From assembly GCF_010389155.1 (NCBI RefSeq), contig NC_057768.1, positions 983,501-1,047,500 on the forward strand: a stretch of 64,000 bases of DNA, given 5' to 3'. This stretch comes from Erigeron canadensis. Lineage: Eukaryota > Streptophyta > Magnoliopsida > Asterales > Asteraceae. The stretch's first letter is position 1. Every line of letters starts with the position of its first letter. A program made the position numbers and the translations under genes. This document shows, in pieces, positions 36,071 to 47,127 of this stretch. The notes under the pieces were generated by a model. That model did not search any database. It was not told where the DNA came from and saw only the letters and a program-made list of their open reading frames with translations.

Positions 36071-36582
36071 GTGAACAGTTATTTTGAGAACCTTTTTTTT
36101 TACGAGAACCTTTGAAAACTTTTCAAATCAAGCCCAACCGATGATTATTCTTTACATGAAAATTGTTTTTTGATTATTTTCTGAATAACTTATGTGTAAT
36201 TTTGAAGTTTACAATTGTTTGGAGGCATGTATTATCATCCGTTATACAATTATATGGAGATTTGAATTCTTGATCACATGTGCACGAATATTGCTTTGAT
36301 TACATGTGATCAACTTGCATACATGTGATCATAGCAATCATGCACATGTGATCAAGGAACCAAATCTCCACATAATTGTATAATGGATGATAATCCATGC
36401 CTCCAAACAATTATAAACTTCAAATATATACATAAGTTATTCAGAAAACAATCAAAAAATAATTTTCATGTAAACAATAATCATCGGTTGGGCTTGATTT
36501 GAAAAGTTCTCAAAGGTTCTCGAAAAAAAAAGGGTTCTCAAAGGTTCTCGCAAAAAAAAAGGTTCTCAAAATAACTTTACCC
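36071..36582. mobile_element. Large palindromic foldback element, copy 2
   Basis: Same element as 21497-21984: GTTATTTTGAGAACCTTTTT at the left, GGTTCTCAAAATAACTTTAC at the right, and central TCACATGTGATC-type palindromes near 36300. The right arm carries an extra partial copy of AAAGGTTCTCG (36519 and 36540). Embedded in a TATATA run. Confidence 0.7.
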
Positions 36583-36618
<36 letters not shown>

Positions 36619-36860
36619 TAATTATAAAAATAGTAACATTATTTTTAAGTAAAACAATAATATATATTATATTAATTAATATAAAATCTACAGTAGAAAA
36701 ATAACAGTGAAAACGTTGTAACCGGTTTACATTTGGATCCATTTAATTGTAATTTGTAATCGACGTTTGGATCCATTTAAATGTTGTTCAAATATATAGG
36801 GATATGTATATAGGTTAAAAAATATAATGTTGGATATGTATATAGGTTAATATATAGGGA
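36583..36860. other. TA runs and short direct repeats
   Basis: TA run, then two copies of GGATCCATTTAA (36735 and 36768) and of GTTCAAATATATAGGGATAT-like phrases. No gene. Confidence 0.35.
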
Positions 36861-37114
36861 TTAATCACGGGAAAACCAACGTACTTTTTCATTTGTACAC
36901 GGTTGCCCATTATATTTTTTTATTGATGAGATTTACCCACATACTTTTTTTTTGTACATGGTTGACTAATATTACCGACTATCACAGGTAAACGGGTCAA
37001 CTTTGGGTCAACCGTGTATAAAAAAATAAAGTATATGGGTAAACCTCATCAATAAAAAAGTATGATGGGCAACCATGTACAAATGAAAAAGTACGTTGAT
37101 CTTTTCGTAATTAA
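36861..37114. mobile_element. Foldback MITE (GGATTAATCACG ends), copy 1
   Basis: Arms TTAATCACGGGAAAACCAAC and the reverse complement at about 37095-37114 pair, with further pairing of TTTGTACACGGTTGCCC and TTACCCACATAC. The centre reads ATCACAGGTAAACGGGTCAA. Copy 2 is at 37572. Confidence 0.65.
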
Positions 37115-37571
37115 TAAAAAAAATAAGTAGTGATGTATGACTAAAAAAAATATCTTATGGATGATCCCGCATACTAAATACATGCGAATCTTTCATACTA
37201 AAAAAGGACTAACAACTAAATATTTCATACAAAACCCAAAATACAAAAATTTTGAACATTTTGACGTTGTGGATGTTGCATATCATTGCAACCCAATAAT
37301 AATGAATATTGGTGCCCGACCTCAATACTTGTTTTTTCTTTGTAACGAGGTCTTAAGACCCGTGTGTTGCACGTCCGGGATGAATTATATTATTTTCATT
37401 TTTAACGTGTGGCTTAAAAATGATCTATATTAGAACGATGTTGAGTTGTGTGCAAGAGTATAGTTATAATATAGACATAATTATGAAGATAGAATGTAAA
37501 GAAACAATTGACAATATAATATATAGTTGTGTTGATTAAAAAGTACATGTTTACGAACGTTGATTAAAATT
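37115..37571. other. Spacer between two foldback MITEs
   Basis: Open frame 37137-37433 shows no known domain. AAGACCCGTGTGTTGCACGT near 37350 resembles a decayed Helitron terminus. No supported gene. Confidence 0.35.
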
Positions 37572-37828
37572 GGATTAATCACGAGAAGACCAACGTACTT
37601 TCCCATTTGTACACGATTGCTTATTATACTTTTTTATTGATAAGGTTTACCCATATACATTTTTTTGTACACGGTTGACCCAAAGTTGATTGGTTTACCT
37701 GTGATAATCGGTAATATTGATCAACCGTGTACAAAAAAAAAGTATGTGGGTAAACTTCATCAATAAAAAAGTATAATGGACAACCATGTACAAATGGAAA
37801 AGTACGTTGGTCTTCCCGTAATTAATCC
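37572..37828. mobile_element. Foldback MITE (GGATTAATCACG ends), copy 2
   Basis: Same arms as copy 1 (GGATTAATCACGAGAAGACC at left, GGTCTTCCCGTAATTAATCC at right). The centre (TTGACCCAAAGTTGATTGG, TTTACCTGTGATAATCG) is the reverse complement of the centre of copy 1. Confidence 0.65.
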
Positions 37829-38208
37829 CTAATATATATCCAACGGATAAATTTAATTTTCTATGTTAACAGATTTGACTATTTATGACTTAATTTTACA
37901 TTTTAATCGGATAAAAAAAATGACCATGGTTTGTATGAGAGAGGTTGTGGGCGTCTACTGGGCGATATATATGTTAAGACTTTTTAATAATAGTTTAAGG
38001 AGTTGTTTATTTGTAAAAGTGAAGGTGTTGGGGACAAGAAGAACAAAGGATGAAGTTTATTGTGAATAGTTTATTTGTGGTTTTGGCCTAAAAAAGTGGC
38101 AAATATTATTCTTGGCTGCTAATTCAGAGAATGATCTACGTTTGGTTTCATTAACAAATATATAGATGCCCAAGTGTTTGGGTATGGATGAGGGTATGTC
38201 AAAAGGGT
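37829..38208. other. Intergenic
   Basis: AT-rich; frames 37863-38069 and 38057-38314 have no recognisable domain. No supported gene. Confidence 0.3.
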
Positions 38209-38711
38209 CACTACTATAAGGTTTTGGGTAAGAACGAGATATATCACTTAAAAAAAAATTCATTTGTTCACACTTGATTATAAAAAGTGTGAAAACGTTT
38301 ATTAATTTAATCATATATAAAAGTGTGTAGAAAAAAGATACATTTAAAAGTGTGAATAAATTTTAAAAGTTATAACTTTTTCACACTTATAAATGTGTAA
38401 ACAAAATGTTAACATTTAAAAGTGTGAAAGTCAATTTGTAACACATGATTTCTTCACACTCCTCATGTATGAAGAAAATAGGTGTTACAAATAAACTTTA
38501 ACACTTAAGAATGTGAAGAATTGACATATTTTTATACACTTGAAAGTGTGAATTTTTGTTTTCCATATGTATAAGTGTGTAAATATTGTGATTTTTTAAA
38601 TTATTTTCACACTCTTAAATGTAAATTATTTTGATTAAATTAACAAAATTTTTCACACTTTTTAAAAGTATTAAAAAACAAGTTTGAGTAAACGACATAT
38701 TTGTTGTAGTG
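38209..38711. mobile_element. Non-autonomous CACTA (En/Spm) element
   Basis: It starts CACTACTATAAGG and ends TTTGTTGTAGTG, the CACTA terminal rule. The interior is a dense array of AAAAGTGTGAA/TTCACACTTTT in both orientations (more than ten), the sub-terminal repeats typical of CACTA elements. Flanking 3-bp duplication is not clear (GGT and TAT). Non-coding, 503 bp. Confidence 0.75.
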
Positions 38712-39901
38712 TATAGAATCTCGATAGTCACGACTAGACCGGTCGAAAGGGCTAATTAAGCTAGTTAAACCATAGATGTATGATTCGCACTTAGGGATCT
38801 AAACTACATACACATATAGCTGGTCGGCAATATCACATACTGGACTTATATATGTACGTTGTGACTAAGCTATCATGCGATCAATTAGGTATGAGCCTGA
38901 GACCGATCACGTCTCGTACCGGTTCAAGTACCGACGACATCGAGTGATGTAGATAATTGATCTGTAAAATCTTTTGATGTAAAAAGTTAATAGATGATAT
39001 ATTGGTAATTCATTTATACTAAAAATGTAATTTTTCAACAAAGAGATGATGTAATCATTAGAAGATAGTATAAATATACATATAGATATATTTTACCTTT
39101 TCATAGTGGATGAAACATTTCCATGTTTTTTTGTTTTGCATCTTTATGAAAGGTCCCTACAATCGCAAAGGCAAGTGTGGTCACCGGTGTGATTCAAATA
39201 TCTATGAATCAAATTGTAAAAATTTATTTGTATCGTTCGTTATGTTCTTTATAAAACTAATAGTTTTAGACTCAAGTAGATATACGAGTTGTTTTTGGTA
39301 ATGATTAATGAATACTTGAATGACTACTACATATTGTTGAAGATTAATTTTGTTGAAACCACGTTAGTGTGACCGTCACTGATCATTTATCATTCCTGAT
39401 ATGATAATTGACAATAACTAAAATCCCTATGTCTAGTAATTATAATGAGTATATTTACTTTTAAAGAAATACTATAAGGTTTCTTATTAGATGATTGAAA
39501 CTATGAGGATTAATGTTACACATTAAACACAAGAAGGGTTGAATGTGTAAATACTCTCATTATAAACAGAGAGTCATTAACCCTAACTTAAGGTTAATGG
39601 AAGAATGAATAATCACACATAACACACCTAAATCCTTCCTTAAATTCGTGTGTCTTCATCATTAGATTCGTGCATCATGTTATAACCGAATCTTCATCCC
39701 ATTATTACTTAATCATCTTGTTTTGGGAATCCGAAATCAATAGCAATAATGCTTAATATTCTTACAGGTTTCACAAGACAACCTGGGATTTTCTATCACT
39801 CGAATCGAATCATATTTATTACAACAAATTTTGTTTATGTTATTTACATATCCTTTTTTTCCGAAAGATATGAGATTCATATGTCATATTCTTTAGATTT
39901 A
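38712..39901. other. Intergenic
   Basis: No repeat or gene that I can name. Open frames at 39110-39301 and 39749-40003 look random. Confidence 0.35.
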
Positions 39902-40510
39902 CTAGCACATTACCCGCGTAATGCACCGGTGGTTATGGGGACGAGGGTGTGGCGGGTAGGTGGGGGGCAACTATTGGTAATAGAACGACATCGAGTGGTC
40001 TAGATGATTGTTGTAAACGGTTTTAATGTAGAAAGTTAATGTAGACATTTTAAAAGATAAAAGACTCATAGTGTAATTTAATTATTAAGTTATTTTAGAC
40101 AATTCCCCCAATGTAACTTTCAACAAGGGGGCAATTTTCTTTGTAATATTAGCATGGTACCCACGTAATGCGGCGGTGGGACGACTGTTTAGTGGTGTCG
40201 GCGACGGGTGGTGATGACATCGACAATTGGTGTTGAGTGGTGTAAACATGTAAGTTGATGTAATGTTGATAGTGGAATTATTTAGAAGATAATGACTTAG
40301 AGTGTAAACTAGCAAGATAAAGTTTTAAAGTGTAAATTAATTTATTAAAGGCAAATTTAGAAATATCTAATAACTCTTTCCATAGAGGGTGTTTATTTGG
40401 GGTAATGTAGTATTTTTGCATCTAACAATTTTCTAATACTTTCTTAAAATAGGGAATCGATAATTATTATAAAGGAGTATATAAAAGTATAGAAGTATAG
40501 ATAATATAGA
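39902..40510 (-). mobile_element. Family 1 Helitron carrying a nested Helitron
   Basis: On the minus strand the 3' end is GGTGCATTACGCGGGTAATG, TG then CTAG (39905-39902) before T. The 5' end is inferred at 40510 (TCTATATTAT after A), on the far side of the nested copy at 40150-40501. Without the insert the element is about 257 bp, the usual family size. Confidence 0.5.
40150..40501 (-). mobile_element. Non-autonomous Helitron, family 1 (nested)
   Basis: On the minus strand it starts TCTATACTTCTATACTTTTA after A (40502) and ends GCCGCATTACGTGGGTACCA, TG then CTAA (40153-40150) before T. The interior has ACACCAATTGTCGATGTCAT, shared with 41554-41869. It is 352 bp and non-coding. Confidence 0.65.
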
Positions 40511-41553
40511 TTAGTGTGCGTTTTATTTTGCCAATATTCAGTTATTAATATCCCAATAATACTCTTTAGTCATTTAATGTTTACACAGTTATGTAATGTC
40601 CGTTTATTACATATTTATTCAGTTTATCACTTGATGTATGCAATGAACTTTTGAATAGTTGGATAAGCCAATCAATGAGCCCATCAAAGGTCTTAACTCT
40701 TGATCCAATTAAATTACTTAATCGGGCTTATAGACCCACCACCTATATATATATATAATATATAGACTTGAAGTTGGCTAAACTGCTAAAGTGTGCTTTA
40801 ACTTACGTTAGCTTTTGATTAGCCCAACAAGAAGTATATTTGAGCCACATACATCCTCGGCCCTGAATCCAGTGCGGCCCTTTAAGACAAGATGTCTACA
40901 AAAAAAGAACTTACCATGGGTCGGCACATTGCTAGCAAAATCGCAATTTTCTATTTTACATTTTCTTGAGAATATTTGCCGTTTTGTCTTCTAGAAAACA
41001 TTTCGGAACAGATATATACTCTTTGTTGAAAAAAGTATATGAACAAAAAACAATTTGCTGGAGTGGTTTAGACCATCTTTAACCCACCACACTGAAACTC
41101 AATGTATTCATGCAATATCATCAATACACTGACTTACCACACTGAACCATTTTTACCATTAACCCCCACATTGAAATCTCGGTTTATTAGTGACACATCA
41201 TCATTTATATTAATATTAACAAATACAGTAATCAAATTTAGAAACAAATTATATTAACCACAACATGTTTCATTTCATTAGATAATAAAATAAAATTTTT
41301 GAATTCAACAAACTGATGAATACCACTCGTATTAAACAAGTTTGTAAAATTTTGAATCATTTTAATAATAACTTATCAGTAAAAACTATTAAAGTAAACT
41401 TCAGGGGCCCGACGTATAAATTAGTCGCCATCTACACCTTTTCTCTTTAGAAGAGCCGCCGCCTTCGTTTCTTCACCATTGCAACACATACCAGTATTAA
41501 CAATTGAAAAATTAAATTCCATCATGTCATTCAATCGTTATATATATATATTA
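40511..41553. other. Intergenic
   Basis: No gene. 41080-41200 contains repeated CCACACTGAA phrases. 41400-41480 is less AT-rich without recognisable coding. Confidence 0.35.
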
Positions 41554-41869
41554 TCTATTACTCCTTTATAATGATTATTCACTCCCTATTTTAGGAAATG
41601 ATTAGAAATAATTAGATGAAAAATTACTAGATTATCCTTAATAAACAACCCTTATGGAAAGGGTTATTAGATATTACCAAAATTACTCTTAATGAATTAA
41701 TTTACACTTTAAACCTTTATCTTCTAAAATATCACTATCATCATTGTATCAACTTACACGGTTAGATCACTCGACACCAATTGTCGATGTCATCGATCAC
41801 CACCCATCACCAACACCACTAAACCACCGTCGCCGTCACCGCCGCCGCATTGCGCGGGTACAATGCTAG
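41554..41869 (+). mobile_element. Non-autonomous Helitron, family 1, well preserved
   Basis: It starts TCTATTACTCCTTTATAATG after A (41553) and ends GCCGCCGCATTGCGCGGGTA, CAATG then CTAG (41866-41869) before T. The stem CCGC/GCGG forms the terminal hairpin. It is 316 bp and non-coding. Confidence 0.8.
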
Positions 41870-42999
41870 TATATATATATATATATATATATATATAGCA
41901 GAGAATAACGAAAGAAACTATTAAAATTCCAATACGTTGTTCAATCTCACTGAGGTAGCCAGCACTTTGACCCAATACGCCGACAAATACGCGTGTCCCT
42001 TAACCCAACACGCCGAAACGCCAACGTATTCTCTTCAAAACGCAGGTAATAATCTGAGCGTTAAAAGGTGGTCTTACAAAGAAGATGGAAGTGAGAGTGC
42101 CATCCGTTTGATTCGCTTACTTAATTTATAGCTTTCAAATTATCTAAATTTATAAAGCGTAACAATTAGTACATGCGATAATGTTTTAATTAGGTGGATA
42201 TATCGTGCATCAACTATTTTAGATCTTTATAAAAGGAAAAAAAAAAAAGAAGATGAACAAGAAACGGTGCAACGTCTTTTTAATTAGGAAACGTGTTGAA
42301 TGTTGATGACTTGATGTGGCCAGTAATTGAGAACAGTGTCTAAGACAGGAATGCTTATGTATATATCGCGTGTCATATGACAATTTAATATGATTCTTGA
42401 TTAATAATCATTCTTTTATACTGTCTAACACTATTATTAGGTTAAGAGCATATATGACCGTTAGAGTGTATAAAATCCCTCACATTATCTATATAAATCT
42501 TTTAATCAATAAAAAACATAAAAACTTAATTATTTATTTATTATACATTAAATATTAAAAAAATAATATTTCAGTGGTTTTATACACAAACGGTATCTAA
42601 TACTATCTAATATTCAAGATAGGTTTCTTTTTGCCATATATACACGTGGTTAAATTTCTTTTTTTAGAACATTTTTATTAACTAAGCTAGCGAGGAGATG
42701 TCTAGGATTTTGCATCCACGTTACTCAGTTAACTTTAATTTTGCAACAACTAGAACACCAAGTAAATGATAAACGAACAACATCGTCAAATAAAACCTCC
42801 TTTCGGGGATGTCTATTGCCAAAAATCATCTGATTCCTGAATCTCCACACAAGGCACCATTTCACATAACAAACTCCTTCAAGAACATTTTCAAATACTT
42901 ATACACGAGGTTAATTGCTGAACAAGGATTGTAAATGAACATTTAATTGGGTTTTGTTAATGACGGTTTTGTGGGTTTATTTTTAACGTACTTACACAA
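41870..42999. other. Intergenic
   Basis: 41937-42131 has a 64-codon open frame in a less AT-rich patch, without recognisable domain. The rest is AT-rich with no supported gene. Confidence 0.35.
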
Positions 43000-43776
43000 T
43001 CTACCAATATATATATAATAAGGTACTAAATTCATTCTTAAACAAATAAGAACCCTTAGATGAAATCCATCTTTGATTTATAACCGTTAGATCAAATTTA
43101 ATTATTTTATCTTTTTCGAATGACGATATTAATACTTTCCCTTTATATGATTAGACAAAAAAAAACCCATTAAAACTATATCATAAACAGTAGATAGATA
43201 TAAATATAAAAATATATGTAGAGACGTACAAACAAGTTTCCTTCCTTTATCATTTGACCATAAATATAAATACAAATAATATAATAAGAAGAATATAAAA
43301 TATCGATCTTAATATTAAAAGTATTCAAGTTAAATATTTGATAATTTATACTCATTTACTTTAATTAATTACTTTATGAAGGAAAATCGTACTTGTACTT
43401 GCACAAATAAAAAATTAATTAATTATTTTTCGCTTAAAAGTGTAACTTGATATGAGGACAGGAGAGTATATAAGGACTTTTATATTTAAGTAAAAGTATT
43501 TTGGAAAGAAAAAAAAGTTGCTGAATTTTAAAAAATCCATATCATGAAAACTTATCATTGTTATAACATTATATTCAACAAAATCAACTTATACATTTTT
43601 TAATATTACACAAACACGAATATCTAATTATTTTATTATAAACTAGTCCAAATATCCGTACGATATACGATAGCTATATAGATTTTATCACAAAAAAATT
43701 CGAGTATGTAACATACATGATTCGTGAGTATGAAATAAGTTTTGGTTAAAGTAAACTAATGATTGAAGCTAAATTA

Positions 43777-44221
43777 TCTATACTATCTTATAAAACATTT
43801 TGCCCTTTTTTAAAATCTCAAAAGATGATTTAAACTTACCTAAATTACCTTCTTTTTTTTATTCACTAATTTAAACATCTCTACCTAATATACCTATAAT
43901 GCCCATAAATCTCAACCACTCATTTTTTTTTATTTGCTTAAATCTCAACCACTCACTTTTTTCTCTCTCATCTATAAATCATTTTATTCATCTAATTAAT
44001 TCAAAATCTTTTATCTCAAAAATCGTATATCGATAAATTATAAAAACTGTATGAGTGTTCTTAAAATTTCATGCTCTTTCATTAGAGATGTCATTCGATA
44101 TACTTTTGACGAAATTTTAAATCCGGGTACGGAGCCCGTACAGCTAAGTCATTTGGCTATCAACTCCTATGACCTATCACCACACCATCTCACCGTCACA
44201 TTGCGCGGGTACTATTGCTCG
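43777..44221 (+). mobile_element. Helitron, CTCG-ending variant, nested
   Basis: It starts TCTATACTATCTTATAAAAC after A and ends CGTCACATTGCGCGGGTACT, ATTG then CTCG (44218-44221) before T. The interior (CGATATACTTTTGACGAAA, GCTAAGTCATTTGGCTATCA) is the same as in the tandem duplication at 22681-23950. Confidence 0.65.
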
Positions 44222-44814
44222 TAATAAACAGTAATGATAAATATAATATATGTTTAGTTAGAGTGCTGAATTTACCTTAAATTTTTACAATCACATCAAA
44301 ATCGGACCTTGTAAGCATAATGAATGATGAAAAATAACTTTGTGATTTCGGATTGTAAACTCAAAATTTTGAAGTATTATTCTTAGTAACTTATTATAAA
44401 TAATATAAGTAATAGGAGTTGAAAAATTGAGAAAGAGAAATAAAACAATTTTATTAATGAGAATTCGATGATTTAAATAAGGCTATAATGTATTTTGTAT
44501 CTTTAAGACAAAAGTTATAGTTTAATTCTAAGTCTAATAAGGAAATTGAATCTGTATAGAACTAAAAAAACTAATTTAGTAAAAAAATAAATAAATTAAA
44601 AGGATACGTATCGATTAAGGATTACGACACGTGCCGTTTCAAAAATATGTCAATCCTGTTTAAGTTTATTGATAGATATGACTCATGTTTTAAAGTTTTA
44701 TAATTTTAAGAACATGAATATAAGATATATGGACCATCAAAATTGTACTGTTAAAAACTCAAAAGATTTTAAAAAGTAATTTGTAAAAACATAATGTATT
44801 ACATGAATAAGGTG

Positions 44815-44885
44815 ACTTATTCGTAAGGTTTTAGACCTTGTGGAAATCCACCAATGTTCGAATTTCACTTACTAACTTTAAATTC
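44815..44885 (+). repeat. tRNA-derived SINE fragment
   Basis: Box-A-like GTGACTTATTCGTAAGG and box B GTTCGAATTTC with normal spacing. The head resembles those at 35829 and 62673. Truncated. Confidence 0.45.
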
Positions 44886-45244
44886 TTCGTTGATTTTAAT
44901 CTTTTTATTACCTATAAATTATAAGTGGATCATAACTAACAAACACATTAAATTTACTAAATTTATATATACACAAATATCAATGAGATAATACTAACAT
45001 AATACCTGCACAAAATAACAAAATTAAATACCTTTTGTTATCCAATATTCAATAAATATTTGTTATGCCTAAAGAAGTTTATCTAACTTTATAAGTAACT
45101 TTTAAAAATAATAGTTAAATTTAAAAGTTATGAAATATATTATTTTATTAAAGCATGTATTATGTTTAACTATTAAATTAGTAATTATATTTTTATTAAA
45201 TTTCATATACTTATCTTACGTATTACGCGGGAAAATAATCTAGT

Positions 45245-45985
45245 TGCGTTAATATATTGAGGATAGTTTTTATATGTAAGATATCATTTTTAATGCATAT
45301 TATTGATATCATTAAAGGTTATTACGGATAAAGTCCTTTCTAATTTGGAAATGCCTACGTAGACGATTTTGTGGATATTTGCAATATTACATTTTTGATT
45401 AGCCACACGTCAAGATAAAACATATCGATACATGTTCATCCGGTAAAACATTTTCGAATGTTTTGTAAATGCCTCTCAACTGTTTGAAACTGAAATGCTT
45501 TTGTTTTTTTGTTAATTTATTGGACCACTTCATTTAAAAAAGTAAAAGTCGATTACTTACTTCTCTCTCAAACAATTAAACCTGTGTACGAATTGATGCA
45601 ACAATATAACATCAACAACACATGCACTTTAACACTACTAATAATTGTCACGTTCTTGACATTCACATTGACACTCTTATCAAAGATAGATGTCACCGCC
45701 AAATAATACTACTATATCTTAGTAGAAAGTCGTTATGAACTATAAGGACAAGGTTTATCCTCCAAGTTTTTTTAAAGTTTTATATATGTCCACATACGTA
45801 CATACTACTCGTATAATTAACAATAGGTTTAAAAAAAATAAAGAATTCATAAGCTATTTTTAAGGCATTTACCGAGCACAATGAACCACTTTAATTCATA
45901 AGCTATTATTTGACTTTTTAAGCTAATATCATTAAAAAAATTAATAAATCAAAAATTAGCAGGACCCCAACACATTTCACAAAAA
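45245..45985. other. Intergenic
   Basis: The open frame at 45509-45706 is short and without recognisable domain; it contains a hydrophobic stretch but I do not call it a gene. Confidence 0.35.
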
Positions 45986-46338
45986 GAAAAATTTGTACGG
46001 ATGGGAAAAAAAATACCTCAATTGGTGTAACTAGGAACTAGACTTCATATTTTTGTAAAACTAGGAAGTCCGGTGTTGTAGACACCGAACTTGTCCACGT
46101 ACATTGAAGTTCGGTGTCTATGCCCACGTGGAGGTGCTTTTCCATTGCTGCAACAGTTTGTCCATATCTCTTCTTAGTTACACGTAGGACAAGTTCGGTG
46201 TTGTAGACACCGAACTTCATTGTACGTAGACAAGTTCGGTGTCTACAACACCGGACTTCCTAGTTTTACAAATATATCGAGTCTTGTTCCTAATTACACC
46301 AATTGAGGTAGTTTTTGTCCCATCCGTACAAATTTCTC
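45986..46338. mobile_element. Mutator-type foldback MITE with 9-bp target duplication
   Basis: Ends GAAAAATTTGTACGG and CCGTACAAATTTCTC are inverted. Pairing continues inward through CTCAATTGGTGTAACTAGGA and TTTTGTAAAACTAGGAAGTC for some 90 bases per arm. TCACAAAAA lies on both sides (45977-45985, 46339-46347). Inside, TTCGGTGT occurs at least five times in both orientations. The open frames in it come from the palindrome. Confidence 0.8.
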
Positions 46339-46347
46339 TCACAAAAA

Positions 46348-47127
46348 CGTTGCGCACCTCAACATTTTTGTCCAACGTACACTCCGGCTCCCGCAACTCT
46401 AAATCGTTGGGCTCCTACACGCCGGGGGAAATGTCGCGTTGAAATTGGTCTTAAGCTCATACATTGATCATACACTAGCTTCATTTACGCCATGCTCACT
46501 CGTGGGACTTGTATTAACATGTGTGGTCATTAACCATATATAATTATTATTGTTATATCCTCATTCTTACTATTTGGACCTTGAGTAGGGACTATAAATA
46601 TATAATACTAGAAAATATATATATATATATATATATATATGCACCTACAATTCTCGCGCATTCTTCAATATCACTAGCTACTCCTCTCTCTATATCATTT
46701 CTCAATGAACGCATACACACTATAACATAATATTGTCTGTCATATTGCAAGAAATATATAGTTTCTTAATTTGCGTTATGGACTAGTGGAAACTTCGATA
46801 TATGAATTTTATCTCTTCAATGCATGATCTATTCCATTTTATATCATATCACTCGATCTATTTTCTTGTAAATATATTCTTCCTACTTTTTGATATTTGT
46901 CCAGCTCATTCTTTATGGGGCAATGTTAAGTTTATCTTTTTTGATCTTTCACTTCGTAGCTATTATCATTATTGCACACACATATCCACGTAACACAAAT
47001 CCTCATACTATCAATATGACCATATTATGTTTGTTTAATTATCTTTAGTTTGATATAAAGTTGTTAGTGGGCATATATTGGGTATTTCAGATTTTGGTGG
47101 GGTGAGGTTTTGGTGTGTGTACGTAAT
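46348..47127. promoter_or_regulatory. 5' flank of the glutaredoxin-like gene
   Basis: This is the upstream region of the plus-strand gene at 47128, with a TA run at 46615-46640. I cannot fix a TATA box with confidence. The small open frames here are not supported. Confidence 0.3.

Larger units (their letters stand above)
43000..45243 (+). mobile_element. Non-autonomous Helitron, family 3, copy 2, with nested insertions
   Basis: It starts TCTACCAATATATATATAAT after A (42999) and ends CTTACGTATTACGCGGGAAA, ATAAT then CTAG (45240-45243) before T, the same end as 2585. Early interior (TCATTCTTAAACAAATAAGA, CGTTAGATCAAA) resembles 1662-2585. It holds a family 1 Helitron (43777-44221) and a SINE fragment (44815-44885). 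No Rep/helicase frame. Confidence 0.6.

Noticed and set aside
38209..38711. The regular AAGTGTGAA spacing suggested a CRISPR-like array
   Set aside because: Repeats occur in both orientations with irregular spacing inside CACTA ends, in a plant nuclear genome.
45509..45706. Small protein with a hydrophobic segment
   Set aside because: Only 65 codons in AT-rich DNA, with no recognisable family or promoter.
46038..46442. Overlapping open frames repeating FLVLQ and STTPD
   Set aside because: They are the two arms of a foldback element read in opposite directions.
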